DNA of 64,000 nt from contig JAFYKZ010000016.1 in NCBI GenBank assembly GCA_017537365.1, forward strand, positions 20,954 to 84,953, given 5' to 3'. The position numbers and the translations under genes are program-made. Positions within the stretch are counted from its first letter, which is position 1. Each line of letters opens with the position of its first letter. The notes under the pieces were generated by a model. The model searched no databases, was not told the DNA's origin, and worked only from the letters and a program-made list of their open reading frames with translations. Source of the stretch: Clostridia bacterium. GTDB lineage: Bacteria > Bacillota > Clostridia > Oscillospirales > Acutalibacteraceae. Below are positions 8,148 to 16,477 of this stretch, piece after piece.

Positions 8148-8861
8148 TTACATTCCCTCCATTTGAATTTCAGGTGTGTCATCGGGTTCTTCATATTGTT
8201 TCAATTTTTCTGCCGCCCACTCAGGAATAAATTCTTCCTTGAGTATACCTATAAAATCCTGTCTTCTGAAATGGGTAAACTCACCGTCTTTCAGGAAATA
8301 ACCATTAATCTGCTGTCCCATTTTCGAAGGATCGCAGCCAAAACCTCCAGTAGCATAGAAAAGCTGAAACTCGGGTGTTTTATATTGGTCTTTTAAGGTG
8401 GATGGTTTAAAAACAATTATTTTATCCTCATAATCTCCGCCCTCAATACAGTGGGTTCTGTCATAAAGACCTAACTGTGTCCACTCTTTTCGCACCCTGT
8501 CTGTGAACATATTTACAAGACCCTGATGGCTTGTAACCTCATAATGCCATCTTTCAGAATCATTTGGAATAAAAGTAGCTTTTGCCCAGCTTTTATTTTC
8601 CGGACTGAACCGCCCATCATGATTATTGCGCTGTATGGTATTACAAAGCACCCACATAACACGGTTAAAGCCAAATTTACTAATTATGTTTTTTGCAAAA
8701 TCCGTATCCAAACTGTTATCCGAATAATTATCTGATATTCCGTTTTCAATTTCTCTTGCGCATACACAATTTTCTTTATGGCTTTCTCTCCACAGTTCAA
8801 CCTCGCCATACTTTTTTGCATTGCTTAACGAAAATCTATATAACGGCTTATGATCGTTCAT
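8148..8861 (-). CDS. DUF3849-type protein
   Basis: Of 237 residues, the first 115 match DUF3849 as I remember it: LYRFSLSNAKKYGEVELWRE, then FGFNRVMWVLCNTIQ and DGRFSPENKSWAKA. The C-terminal half is unassigned, with aromatic-rich strands and QDFIGILKEEFIPEW. The function of DUF3849 is unknown; it is a module of large conjugation-associated proteins in Firmicutes. The start overlaps the preceding gene by ATGA. The product ends EPDDTPEIQMEGM, a clear example of the acidic plus Met-rich tail, and the MEGM codons also supply GGAGGG for the next gene. Confidence 0.75.
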   Translation of the reverse strand: MNDHKPLYRFSLSNAKKYGEVELWRESHKENCVCAREIENGISDNYSDNSLDTDFAKNIISKFGFNRVMWVLCNTIQRNNHDGRFSPENKSWAKATFIPNDSERWHYEVTSHQGLVNMFTDRVRKEWTQLGLYDRTHCIEGGDYEDKIIVFKPSTLKDQYKTPEFQLFYATGGFGCDPSKMGQQINGYFLKDGEFTHFRRQDFIGILKEEFIPEWAAEKLKQYEEPDDTPEIQMEGM

Positions 8862-9916
8862 GACATATTCATCCCTTCTGTAGTTTCGTTGATTTCATAA
8901 TCTCCGTTCATAAATTCCTGTAAGGTATAATCACCTTCCCCTAAAAAGTTCGGATAATTTTCTTCGGTTATCTTTATGAAATCTTTACCACCGAAGTCTA
9001 TAGGCACTTTGGTTATGATACTGCCTCCGTGATTAACGCAAACATACTTTTCTAAAGCCACAAAGTTTATACCTCCGACATCATCGTGGCGCAAGTGATA
9101 ACAATGCATACCTTTTGGAATAGTGGAAGTATATAGCTTCTCATTGGTGAACAGAGCCTTTTGGTCTTCTATTTCAATAAGCTCATAATCGTCATCTGTA
9201 ATGCGTATGTATGCAGTACCGTCTGCATTCATAGTAATTCCTAATTCTTCGGGTGTGCTGACTTCATATACCCTTACAGCAAAATTACACCTTTCCATCT
9301 CGGTTTCAGGATAGATTTCCTCTGCCAACACACCGTCCTTATAAATCTTTGTACCGCAATATTTTCCAAGTTCTTCACTTGTCCATTCATGTGTCAGTTG
9401 AATATCCGGATATTTTTCTGCAATAAGCCTTATAATCTTATGCGGTGGACAATCCGGACTATCAAATGATATCTTATTATCTGAACGGGCTTCTGGTGGC
9501 TTAAAACCGTATGCATTAGTTTTAACTCCCCAATTCTCTATAGACCAATAATACCAATCTCTTGCACCATACTTAATCTGATTTCTAAAGGCTTTTTTAC
9601 CGAGTTCCCATTCTTCTTTCGGTACATTTATGAAGTGTTTCAAATAATGCTTTTCATCTTCTTCGGGAATATTCAAATAATCCACTCCTGTAATACCTTT
9701 TGATAGAGCATAGGATGACACAAAGTCCTTATAATGAGCAAATCCTCTATCCGCTAATGAACCACACTCTATGTTAAGTTCTTCGGGCATTGGCAAAAGT
9801 TTGTTGTAATCCAATGTTCCTATGCCCTTTTCATCAGATTTAATTTCTTCAAAAATTTTTGCTATTCTATTGGGTTCACCTTTAAATAATAATCTGTTAG
9901 TTATACGAACGGACAT
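8858..9916 (-). CDS. Api92/DUF1281-like protein with a C-terminal LPD28-like domain
   Basis: The first half of this 352-residue protein resembles the Api92/DUF1281 group of phage and plasmid proteins: LLPMPEEL near residue 40, RDWYYWSIENWGVKTNAYG near 118, and a ferredoxin-like stretch after it. The second half (about 240-325) resembles LPD28, with QKALFTNEKL, TIPKGMHCYHLRHDD and a CVNHGGSIITK strand. Both are seen in mobile elements and have no proven activity. GGAGG precedes the start. It ends NETTEGMNMS, compatible with the shared tail, and its GAAGGG serves the next gene. Domain calls are from memory and would need a profile search. Confidence 0.6.
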   Translation of the reverse strand: MSVRITNRLLFKGEPNRIAKIFEEIKSDEKGIGTLDYNKLLPMPEELNIECGSLADRGFAHYKDFVSSYALSKGITGVDYLNIPEEDEKHYLKHFINVPKEEWELGKKAFRNQIKYGARDWYYWSIENWGVKTNAYGFKPPEARSDNKISFDSPDCPPHKIIRLIAEKYPDIQLTHEWTSEELGKYCGTKIYKDGVLAEEIYPETEMERCNFAVRVYEVSTPEELGITMNADGTAYIRITDDDYELIEIEDQKALFTNEKLYTSTIPKGMHCYHLRHDDVGGINFVALEKYVCVNHGGSIITKVPIDFGGKDFIKITEENYPNFLGEGDYTLQEFMNGDYEINETTEGMNMS

Positions 9917-10212
9917 TACTTATTACCTCCACTTTCCTTTTCAGCCCACTTTACCGACAAATGCACAAGTGCTGCACGTTGCTGTTCAGGCGACAGGTTA
10001 TTAAGGAAATCGTAAAGTGTAATTTCATCAGTCTTAGAGGTATTACACTCTTTGCAGTCATCACAGATTTTTTCTCTTTTAACTATAACACTTCTGCCGT
10101 CTGAGGATTCAGTAAAAGACAAAACATCGTTATATTTAAAGCCTACACGCTGTCTTATTTCAAAGGGAATAGTTACCCTTCCCTTTTTACCAAGAATACG
10201 GTATATAGTCAT
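9916..10212 (-). CDS. AbrB/SpoVT-type swapped-hairpin DNA-binding protein
   Basis: This 98-residue protein opens with YRILGKKGRVTIPFEIRQRV, the diagnostic AbrB/MazE/SpoVT strand-helix motif, so residues 1-48 should form a dimeric DNA-binding swapped hairpin. A CDDCKEC cluster (about 52-58) could bind metal or form disulfides. The C-terminal helix ends SGGNK, without the shared cargo tail. It is a likely transcription regulator of the cargo run. It overlaps both neighbours by a few bases (ATGA), and a second AbrB-like gene lies directly upstream. Confidence 0.85.
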   Translation of the reverse strand: MTIYRILGKKGRVTIPFEIRQRVGFKYNDVLSFTESSDGRSVIVKREKICDDCKECNTSKTDEITLYDFLNNLSPEQQRAALVHLSVKWAEKESGGNK

Positions 10213-10448
10213 ATATTTTTACACCTCACATTCATTCTTCTGCTATTAGCACATCTTTGTCTTTCTATGGGACAGCATGAACAGTCACTATCACAAACAA
10301 AGTTTTCGGTACTGTCGGGGACAGAAATAATAATTTTTCCCTTTACTGCGCTCATCTCAATCAGGCTGTCAGGCTCAATTCCCGCTTCATCGAGCAAATC
10401 AATCGGCACTGAAAGATTGAAACACGCTATTGATTTTTTATTTTGCAT
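10209..10448 (-). CDS. Second AbrB-like regulator with a Cys-rich tail
   Basis: ATG 10448 is preferred over the GTG at 10460 because AAAGGAG has usable spacing only to the ATG; this gives 79 residues. The sequence LSVPIDLLDEAGIEPDSLIE followed by GKIIISVP matches the AbrB-type hairpin. After it comes a cysteine-rich end with CDSDCSCC and two more cysteines, possibly a metal site. It overlaps the adenine methyltransferase gene by 22 bases and the next AbrB gene by ATGA. A paired or heteromeric regulator role is inference. Confidence 0.65.
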   Translation of the reverse strand: MQNKKSIACFNLSVPIDLLDEAGIEPDSLIEMSAVKGKIIISVPDSTENFVCDSDCSCCPIERQRCANSRRMNVRCKNI

Positions 10449-11410
10449 GAAATAATGCACTCCTTTAATATTTTTTCGTAATCGTAATCTTCTTCGCCGT
10501 GAAGATTAAACATATTCATTTGCCTGGGTTTTCCCCTTTCACGCTCATAAAGGTCGTAGTTGGCTATAAGCAACTCATCAAATTGAGCACCGGCATCATA
10601 TCTTTGAGCCATTGAATGAACGCGGGAAAAATCAAGCATCGAGAAATCTTTATACAAATCTCTTATCTCAGGGCAATCGTTGTATGATAGCAAGAATTTA
10701 CCCTTAATATTTTTAAGGGTATCCCTTAGTCTTACATGGTCATCCCAACCGAAATCGACCTCATACATATCCTCTGTACTAAAATACGGCGGATCTAAAT
10801 AAAACAGAGAATCCGGTCTGTCATAGTGCTTGATAAGGGTTTCAAAGTCCTGATTTTCTACAACAACATTCGCCATTCTGTCTTCAAGTTCCTGTATTAA
10901 ACCGAAAAGTTTGCGGATATCAAATGGTTGACATGCGAAAGATTTACCGCTGCTTGAATAACTGTAACGAAGCAGTTTTAAATACATTGCTGCTCTCCTC
11001 ACATCGTAATCGGTTGTTATCCTTGTCCTCATTTCAATCATTTCTTCTGCACTAAGCGGCGGAAGCATTATTTTTGTGAGTTCCAATTCCTCTGCGAAAT
11101 ATTTATCATCAAACTTTTCATTCTTAAAAAACTTTTTTATGGCATTAAAATCATCACGGGAGTTTAAATTACAAAAGCCAAGTTCCCTTTTAACCGCCAT
11201 TGTTCTTTCTTTCATACATCTGAAAAGATTAACAAGGTTACGGTCAAAATCGTTATACACCTCAAAGGGTTGTATTTCAGGTTTTCCAAGAAGTACGCTT
11301 CCCGAACCGCCAAACACATCAATAAATCTATTGAATTCAAGCGGAAATACTGCATACAAAATATTAAGAATCGGAGTTTTATTTCCTACACGCGATACAG
11401 GAGTTTTCAT
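10427..11410 (-). CDS. DNA adenine methyltransferase (D12 class, Dam-like)
   Basis: The 327-residue product carries the D12-class N6-adenine methyltransferase motifs: the SAM-binding motif DVFGGSGSVLLG (about residue 33), the catalytic DPPYFSTEDMYE (about 216), and TPVSRVGNKT at the N-terminus, which is part of the D12 motif X. It should transfer a methyl group from SAM to adenine in a specific site, protecting the element from restriction or marking DNA. No cognate restriction nuclease is adjacent, so it looks like an orphan. I choose ATG 11410 rather than GTG 11419 because GAGGTG sits 6-8 bases upstream. That Shine-Dalgarno is inside a small hairpin. It lacks the shared cargo tail. Confidence 0.9.
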   Translation of the reverse strand: MKTPVSRVGNKTPILNILYAVFPLEFNRFIDVFGGSGSVLLGKPEIQPFEVYNDFDRNLVNLFRCMKERTMAVKRELGFCNLNSRDDFNAIKKFFKNEKFDDKYFAEELELTKIMLPPLSAEEMIEMRTRITTDYDVRRAAMYLKLLRYSYSSSGKSFACQPFDIRKLFGLIQELEDRMANVVVENQDFETLIKHYDRPDSLFYLDPPYFSTEDMYEVDFGWDDHVRLRDTLKNIKGKFLLSYNDCPEIRDLYKDFSMLDFSRVHSMAQRYDAGAQFDELLIANYDLYERERGKPRQMNMFNLHGEEDYDYEKILKECIISCKIKNQ

Positions 11411-11417
11411 AAATATC

Positions 11418-11435
11418 ACCTCACTTTCATGAGGT
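11418..11435 (-). promoter_or_regulatory. Hairpin enclosing the dam-like ribosome-binding site
   Basis: ACCTCA (11418-11423) and TGAGGT (11430-11435) form a 6-bp stem with a 6-base loop on the transcript. The 3' arm contains the GAGGTG used by the methyltransferase start, so folding should dampen its translation. Confidence 0.45.
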
Positions 11436-11453
11436 AATCAACCGCCTGCATAC

Positions 11454-11493
11454 AAAAAAGGTATCAACCGTAATACAAGCGATTGATACCTTT
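11454..11493 (-). terminator. Intrinsic terminator inside the cargo run
   Basis: AAAGGTATCAA and TTGATACCTTT (about 11457-11493) form an 11-bp stem, followed on the minus strand by TTTTTT. It lies just after the small membrane protein gene and before the adenine methyltransferase, dividing the cargo genes into at least two transcripts. Confidence 0.8.
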
Positions 11494-11500
11494 AAATTTC

Positions 11501-11641
11501 TTATTTATTATTTGTTTTTTTCGGTAGTTCTAAGTCCGCCGATTTGTTCCAACAACCGTTTATCATAACACAGCATAAGACTACCGTTGCTACCGCACCG
11601 CCTACAAGCATACCACCCGTAAAAATCAATGCTTCAACCAT
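11501..11641 (-). CDS. Small membrane protein (46 aa)
   Basis: This short gene has an ATG at 11641 directly after the stop of the DUF4313-like gene (ATGTAAATG), with GGAGGGG 9 bases upstream, so translation is coupled. The product has one hydrophobic segment of about 22 residues (MLVGGAVATVVLCCVMINGC) and a short charged C-terminus ending TNNK. It should be a single-pass membrane peptide. I recognise no family. A strong terminator follows its stop. The excellent ribosome site and operon position argue that it is real. Confidence 0.6.
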   Translation of the reverse strand: MVEALIFTGGMLVGGAVATVVLCCVMINGCWNKSADLELPKKTNNK

Positions 11642-12118
11642 TTACATCCCCTCCATCTTCATTTTGGAATCAGATTCTTCGGTTTCTTCCGGATTTTCTT
11701 CTCCGTCATATCCAAAATTATCTTTCATATACTTGTCATACTCATCACAGTAATATTTGTAATTTTCTGCTCCGTGTTCTTTTAAGAATTCTTCTTTGAA
11801 TTCCCATAAAGGATACTTACAAAATCCGCTTTGCTTAGTAAATCCTGTATCACGGGCAATACCGCATTTCAGAAGTTGGTCAGCAAAAGGACAGTTGTTT
11901 GTGTCTATATAAGTGCAGTTCTTTGCGCCTATAAACTCTCCAAAAGATTTTGTAAACATAGCAAACGGTTCAAGCATACCTGATTCGGGGTTTATCCACT
12001 CAAGATTTACAGCTAAGCTATGCAGGTTATTTCCCATAAAATCCTTGACCGGATACAGTTGTACTTTTGGGGTGACCTCAACCTCTCTGTCCCCTATAAT
12101 CTTTATTTTATAAGTCAT
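11642..12118 (-). CDS. DUF4313-like protein
   Basis: The 158-residue protein contains SFGEFIGAKNCTYIDTNNCP, then LLKCGIARDTGF and SGFCKYPLWEF, which I associate with DUF4313, a conserved ICE protein of unknown function in gut Firmicutes. The conserved Cys residues and the YIDTNNC loop suggest a structured, possibly metal-binding core. The C-terminus is strongly acidic and ends EETEESDSKMKMEGM, one of the clearest examples of the shared tail. It overlaps the upstream gene by ATGA. The family number is from memory. Confidence 0.65.
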   Translation of the reverse strand: MTYKIKIIGDREVEVTPKVQLYPVKDFMGNNLHSLAVNLEWINPESGMLEPFAMFTKSFGEFIGAKNCTYIDTNNCPFADQLLKCGIARDTGFTKQSGFCKYPLWEFKEEFLKEHGAENYKYYCDEYDKYMKDNFGYDGEENPEETEESDSKMKMEGM

Positions 12119-13080
12119 AAGCTCTGCACCTGCCCTCCGTCATCGGTAGGTATAAATGCGGTATCGTATGCATCTTCTCCAAGGTCTTTTAAAATACCGT
12201 TATACTGTTCTGCATCCACACATTTCTTAATACCGAAATCCGCGCACATTTCTCTGATTTTATGAATGTTTGTATTTTCATCCGCTATTCGTGTGTTGGG
12301 TTCAAGCCAGGCAATTTCTTTTTCAAAGCAGGCGCATAGTATAGTCGGGTAACCGCCAGTCTGATCACATTGAAAATCCCCTGAATAATGTATTTCCAAA
12401 TTCTCAATATCTCCAAGCATACCCTTTAATTTTTCATTATAGAAATAGATTTTATCGTGGTCCGCAAGGTCAATAAACGCCTGCTTTTCCGCTTCCATTT
12501 TTGCTATAAGTTCTTCTGCATTTGGCACTTTTTCCATAAACTGTTTTTTAAGATAATCTAAACCCAAACCGAATTCTATGGTCTGCACCGGAATGCCCAG
12601 AGCTTTCTCCATTGCTTCATGGAATATATCGAACTTAGGCACAATAAGTTTTGGCTCAAATAACTGCATTGCAGATATTTCCTCTGCAGTTTTAGTAAGA
12701 TACCATTGGCTATCGCTGAATCTTACCGCCTGACCTGTTGTAAGTTCTCTTTTATCGAAACCGCCAAGCTCATTATTAACAAAATCCGTAAGCCAGGTGC
12801 CGCCAAATGCTTCATGAGTTCGTATTCTCCATATAGACAGCTTACCGACATCCAGCTTTACTTTGTCATCAAAGGGATATAAAATACAGGTTCCGTCTTT
12901 ATACTTAAATACCGAAACATTTTCGAATTTTGACCCTTCGAGCAATATATTCTCTTTAGTAAGCTCGTTGTTTATACCATTAACCCAATCGGATGTTTCA
13001 CCTCCGCAGCCAAGCAATATAAGACCTTGTTTATTATTCATTCTTTTAAGGTCTCCTGTTGAAATATTTGTTACATTCAT
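12115..13080 (-). CDS. Conserved ICE protein of unknown function (321 aa)
   Basis: I recognise this as a type seen in Clostridia ICEs but cannot name a domain. Visible landmarks are GLILLGCGGETSDWVNGIN near residue 20, RIRTHEAFGGTWLTDFVNN near 86, and a C-terminal helical half with KMEAEKQAFIDL. The GTWLxDFV..LGGF pattern looks like a conserved fold core. It ends DDGGQVQSL, a weak form of the shared tail. The start overlaps the ArdA-like gene upstream by ATGA, with GGAGGA inside that gene's last codons. Confidence 0.6.
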   Translation of the reverse strand: MNVTNISTGDLKRMNNKQGLILLGCGGETSDWVNGINNELTKENILLEGSKFENVSVFKYKDGTCILYPFDDKVKLDVGKLSIWRIRTHEAFGGTWLTDFVNNELGGFDKRELTTGQAVRFSDSQWYLTKTAEEISAMQLFEPKLIVPKFDIFHEAMEKALGIPVQTIEFGLGLDYLKKQFMEKVPNAEELIAKMEAEKQAFIDLADHDKIYFYNEKLKGMLGDIENLEIHYSGDFQCDQTGGYPTILCACFEKEIAWLEPNTRIADENTNIHKIREMCADFGIKKCVDAEQYNGILKDLGEDAYDTAFIPTDDGGQVQSL

Positions 13081-14345
13081 AGTTGCATTCCTCCAATATG
13101 TACTTCCTCATCTGCTTCCTCAGTTTCTTCCTCTGTCTCAGCAGGTTCATCATAAGGAACAGGTGTAAACAAGGGATTCTTTCCGTCTGATACAATGCCG
13201 TATCTCGTAAACGCAGCACCTTTAATCCGCATCAAATCTATACCTTCTTTAGTACCTTCAATATTTTGAAGCCAGCGATCATCTATCCGAGCATCCATAT
13301 TATTAGAAAGATATTCCTTAAAATATTCACCCGAATTATCACAATAGTGTGCTAATTCATAATAATGCAGACGGCTTAATACATCCAAAGCTCCGTTAAG
13401 GGTATCTACTTTATGTCCCTCTAAAACTGCCTTGAATTTGATTTTATCGAATTCTCTCGCCTTTTTGTATCCAAGTGCTATATCGTTCAGAGTAAAGATA
13501 TTAAAACCTCCGGCAAAGGTTGTCATATTTATCTGCGATACAGCAGTTTTCATTTCATAACACATAGCTTCGTCAATCGGGCAATTGAGCTTTTCTTTTA
13601 ATATATTTTCAAAATATTCAGAATCCACTGGCAGGTGCACCCATACTTTTTCTATGTTCTTAATTTCACGCACATCGTTTGTCGCTCTACCGAGCAATAC
13701 GCTGAATACCGAATACTTTGATTCTTCATCATCAAATTCAGGTACGGTTTCGCTTATATATACCTCTTGCGGTTTATATTCACCTGCAACGACATAATAT
13801 TTATCATAAAAAATACCGCCATCTGCCTTTTGCTGAAGTTCTCCTACCTTTGCAACATTTAGCAAAGTCGGTTCAATTTCAGGTATCTCAGGCAATGCGG
13901 TATATAAGCTGTTTTCAATTGAAAACTTGCCAAGCTGTTCTAAATTGGTAACATACGAAGCAACCATTACATTTTCGTGTCCGTATGTCTTATTTATAAG
14001 GTCAATAGTATCTAGGCCGTCAAGGTGTTCTCCATCATTATGTTCCTTTTCAAAAATAGCATTAAGAGATATTAAAGCCTCATCCGACATACTTTGGAGT
14101 CTATGCGCTAAAAAATTAAGCTCTTTATATGACCAATTATTTATTCTTGTTCCAACAAGCGCTTTTAGATTAGGACTTTCGATAATACGCATAGATGTAA
14201 ATGCATTTTCTCTGCCTGTAAGCCTTGCTCTATGCTTTAAATCGGTAATTTCTGCAGCAGTTGCAGGAAAACCAATCCGGGCATATGTATAACCCTTTTC
14301 AAACGGTTTTTCTACCGATAACTCAATAGTTATATTTTTATTCAT
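13077..14345 (-). CDS. ArdA-like antirestriction protein (422 aa)
   Basis: An N-terminal segment (about 70-165) resembles ArdA: SYKELNFLAHRLQSMSDEAL, a following helix, then VMVASYVTNLEQLGKFSIE. A C-terminal segment (about 335-395) repeats the theme with YYELAHYCDNSGEYFKEYL and GAAFTRYGIVSDG. ArdA proteins are elongated acidic DNA mimics that block type I restriction enzymes; this protein is more than twice the length of Tn916 ArdA (about 165 residues), so it is probably a fusion or duplication. It ends EEADEEVHIGGMQL, a shared tail. GGAGG precedes the start. Function is inferred from motif similarity seen by eye. Confidence 0.55.
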   Translation of the reverse strand: MNKNITIELSVEKPFEKGYTYARIGFPATAAEITDLKHRARLTGRENAFTSMRIIESPNLKALVGTRINNWSYKELNFLAHRLQSMSDEALISLNAIFEKEHNDGEHLDGLDTIDLINKTYGHENVMVASYVTNLEQLGKFSIENSLYTALPEIPEIEPTLLNVAKVGELQQKADGGIFYDKYYVVAGEYKPQEVYISETVPEFDDEESKYSVFSVLLGRATNDVREIKNIEKVWVHLPVDSEYFENILKEKLNCPIDEAMCYEMKTAVSQINMTTFAGGFNIFTLNDIALGYKKAREFDKIKFKAVLEGHKVDTLNGALDVLSRLHYYELAHYCDNSGEYFKEYLSNNMDARIDDRWLQNIEGTKEGIDLMRIKGAAFTRYGIVSDGKNPLFTPVPYDEPAETEEETEEADEEVHIGGMQL

Positions 14346-14348
14346 TAC

Positions 14349-15458
14349 TTAACCTCCGGTTATATTATATTTTTCATTTAATTCCTTAATCCTCTGTCCA
14401 ATTGCGGCAATAACATTTACCGTTACTGCATTACCTGCTTGTTTATACAAATGTCCGTCTGTAAGGCCAGCATCCACAGCCTTTTGGAACTGCTCATCCG
14501 TAAATCCTTGCAGCCGCCAACATTCAATGGGCATTAATCTTCTAACCCATCCGTGATGCCATACACCATGAACATCCTGCACGGTTATAGTGTACATAGG
14601 CTCATCAGGATTTTTAAACCATCTACCTTCCTGACGGGGTATTCTGTCAGGTGTGAGAAACGCTCTCGGTGCTTCTATGAATACCGCAGAATGTTCCCCT
14701 TTATGATTACTTATTCCTGAATCCTGACGGGCAGTAATGCAACGGGCATCATAGGTAATAATAGGATCGGGATTGGCATCTATGAAATAGAGTCCGGTTT
14801 TTCCTCCTCCGCCGCCACCTCCGGCACAGAGTGTACAGGCGGTTCCGTCAATTGTGTAAACCCTGCTACCTTGTGAGCCTCCAATAAGTTCATGCAGAGT
14901 TTCTGCATTGCCTTGCTCGACAGGGAATACTTCGCCGGTGCATTTTCCTCCAAAATTTGCGACAATGTACAGGCGTTTTCTCGATTGCGGCACTCCGAAA
15001 TTCGCGCTGTTAAGTACACACCATTCAACACCATACCCCAACTGAGTAAGCGTGGAGATGATGGTTTCAAATGTCCTGCCTTTGTCATGCGATAACAGTC
15101 CGGGGACGTTTTCGAGGAAAAGAAATGCAGGCCGTCTTTCTGCAGCGATTCGGGCAATTTCAAAGAAGAGAGTGCCTCTTGTATCATCTGCAAATCCGAG
15201 TCGTTTTCCAGCAACGCTGAAACTTTGGCATGGAAAGCCGGCACATATAAGGTCAACTCGTGGCAGGTCTTGGGGATTGATTGTTCTGGCATCATTAAAA
15301 AACATCTCACTTTCTTTTGGGTTATGTATTGCGTTATAGGCTATATTTGCGTATTTATCTATTTCGCAGTGACCGATGCATTCAAAACCGCCTACTCTTT
15401 CAAGTCCCGACCTGAATCCACCGATACCTGAAAACATATCAAAAAATGGGATTGCCAT
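14349..15458 (-). CDS. DNA cytosine-5 methyltransferase (Dcm-type)
   Basis: The 369-residue enzyme has the C5-methyltransferase motifs in order: I (FFDMFSGIGGFRSGL), IV with the catalytic Cys (GFPCQSFS), VI (FLENVPG), VIII (FGVPQSRKRLYIV) and X (QAGNAVTV). A variable region with a Gly run (AGGGGGGGKTG) lies about residue 215-225 and should include the target-recognition domain. It methylates cytosine in a specific sequence. No restriction endonuclease is adjacent, so it is likely a protective orphan. ATG 15458 fits the family N-terminus; an in-frame GTG lies at 15470, and the ribosome site (AGTGGGA) is modest. It has no shared tail (ends ITGG). Confidence 0.92.
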   Translation of the reverse strand: MAIPFFDMFSGIGGFRSGLERVGGFECIGHCEIDKYANIAYNAIHNPKESEMFFNDARTINPQDLPRVDLICAGFPCQSFSVAGKRLGFADDTRGTLFFEIARIAAERRPAFLFLENVPGLLSHDKGRTFETIISTLTQLGYGVEWCVLNSANFGVPQSRKRLYIVANFGGKCTGEVFPVEQGNAETLHELIGGSQGSRVYTIDGTACTLCAGGGGGGGKTGLYFIDANPDPIITYDARCITARQDSGISNHKGEHSAVFIEAPRAFLTPDRIPRQEGRWFKNPDEPMYTITVQDVHGVWHHGWVRRLMPIECWRLQGFTDEQFQKAVDAGLTDGHLYKQAGNAVTVNVIAAIGQRIKELNEKYNITGG

Positions 15459-15503
15459 ACAGCATCCCACTCTCTCTTAACTATTAATTTTTTCCGTTTC
15501 ACC

Positions 15504-16046
15504 TCACATTCCAAGAACCGGAGCTTCACCTTCGGTTATGTCATTATTAAAATCAAACTTTACTCCTGCTTCCATAAACTTTTCGATTATATTGTCTTGA
15601 ACACCTTTGGCAATATCGAAGCTGATATCACCGCTTTTAATTTCAATGCCGAACTTCTCGCAGTATTTCTTAACCAAATCCCAACAGTCGTACTCAAGCT
15701 CATCAAAATAGCCCAATTCACTGCAGTCTATAGGCTCGATAGGAACACTTATTATACATTCATCGCCAAAATCTACCACCCGTCTTTTAGCCATCTGTTC
15801 TTGTTCCAATTCCTCAGCAGTTAGTTTCCTGAAAGAATCAGCTTCCGGATCTAATGCTAACGTTCTGCCATTGTCCCAATGCATATGCAAATTACACTGG
15901 TCATCAATATGGTCTATAGTTCCCCTTGTACCCGATGGTACCGGATGATGCGGATCATCCATATTTAGTAAAAGCACTCTAGTTCCTGGTGGATGCGAAA
16001 TTCTATATTGCTCTGCTAATTTTTCTCGTCTTGTAAATTCGTTCAT
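15504..16046 (-). CDS. DUF4314-domain protein
   Basis: Residues about 15-75 match DUF4314, a small SH3-like beta barrel: HPPGTRVLLLNMDDPHHPVP, then GTRGTIDHIDDQ and WDNGRTLALDPEADSF. The rest of the 180-residue protein is unassigned and helical. DUF4314 is common in Clostridia ICEs; no activity is known. GGAGGAAA precedes the start. It ends EGEAPVLGM, an acidic segment plus hydrophobic Met end like the other cargo proteins, and here no nearby start codon uses those bases as a ribosome site. Confidence 0.8.
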   Translation of the reverse strand: MNEFTRREKLAEQYRISHPPGTRVLLLNMDDPHHPVPSGTRGTIDHIDDQCNLHMHWDNGRTLALDPEADSFRKLTAEELEQEQMAKRRVVDFGDECIISVPIEPIDCSELGYFDELEYDCWDLVKKYCEKFGIEIKSGDISFDIAKGVQDNIIEKFMEAGVKFDFNNDITEGEAPVLGM

Positions 16047-16117
16047 TACATTTCCTCCAATTTTTTATTAGTTTTAATTAAACGGTTTATTTGTTCATAT
16101 CGTATTCATCATATTGA

Positions 16118-16477
16118 TTATAAGGAAATTTGCATACCTTCTTCAGGTTCTATAAGCTTATTTAATCTTCCTGATATTTCAGACAATATTTCATCATCCG
16201 TTTCGCCTATGCAGTTCTCCAACGCATTATTAAGTGCCTCTGCCTGCTCTTTATTAAGCGCTAGGAATACGGGATAAGACTGATTAAATTTATAGAAGTC
16301 TTCGGGATTATTAATATATTCTCGGTATTTAATTTTACACAGCTCATCATAGAATTTACCAAATCCTATACCGTCAGCTCGGCTGCTATCTTCCTCTATA
16401 AAAGCAAACCACTGTCGGCAGGCTTCATCAAGCATGCGATAATCTTCTTTGAATTGTTGTAAGCTCACAAGCATCAT
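16118..16477 (-). CDS. Hypothetical cargo protein (119 aa) with shared tail
   Basis: I recognise no family. It is a predominantly helical, acidic, soluble protein (MLDEACRQWFAFIEED, NKEQAEALNNALENC). It ends EPEEGMQISL, an acidic then hydrophobic tail. Its start is coupled to the upstream gene: GGGAGG within that gene's MGGM codons lies 7 bases before ATGATG. A spacer of about 70 bases without features separates it from the DUF4314 gene. Confidence 0.6.
   Translation of the reverse strand: MMLVSLQQFKEDYRMLDEACRQWFAFIEEDSSRADGIGFGKFYDELCKIKYREYINNPEDFYKFNQSYPVFLALNKEQAEALNNALENCIGETDDEILSEISGRLNKLIEPEEGMQISL

Noticed and set aside
14780..15310. A 176-codon open frame on the same strand inside the cytosine methyltransferase gene
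   Set aside because: It is in another frame of a gene with all C5-methyltransferase motifs, has no ribosome site, and its composition is not protein-like.
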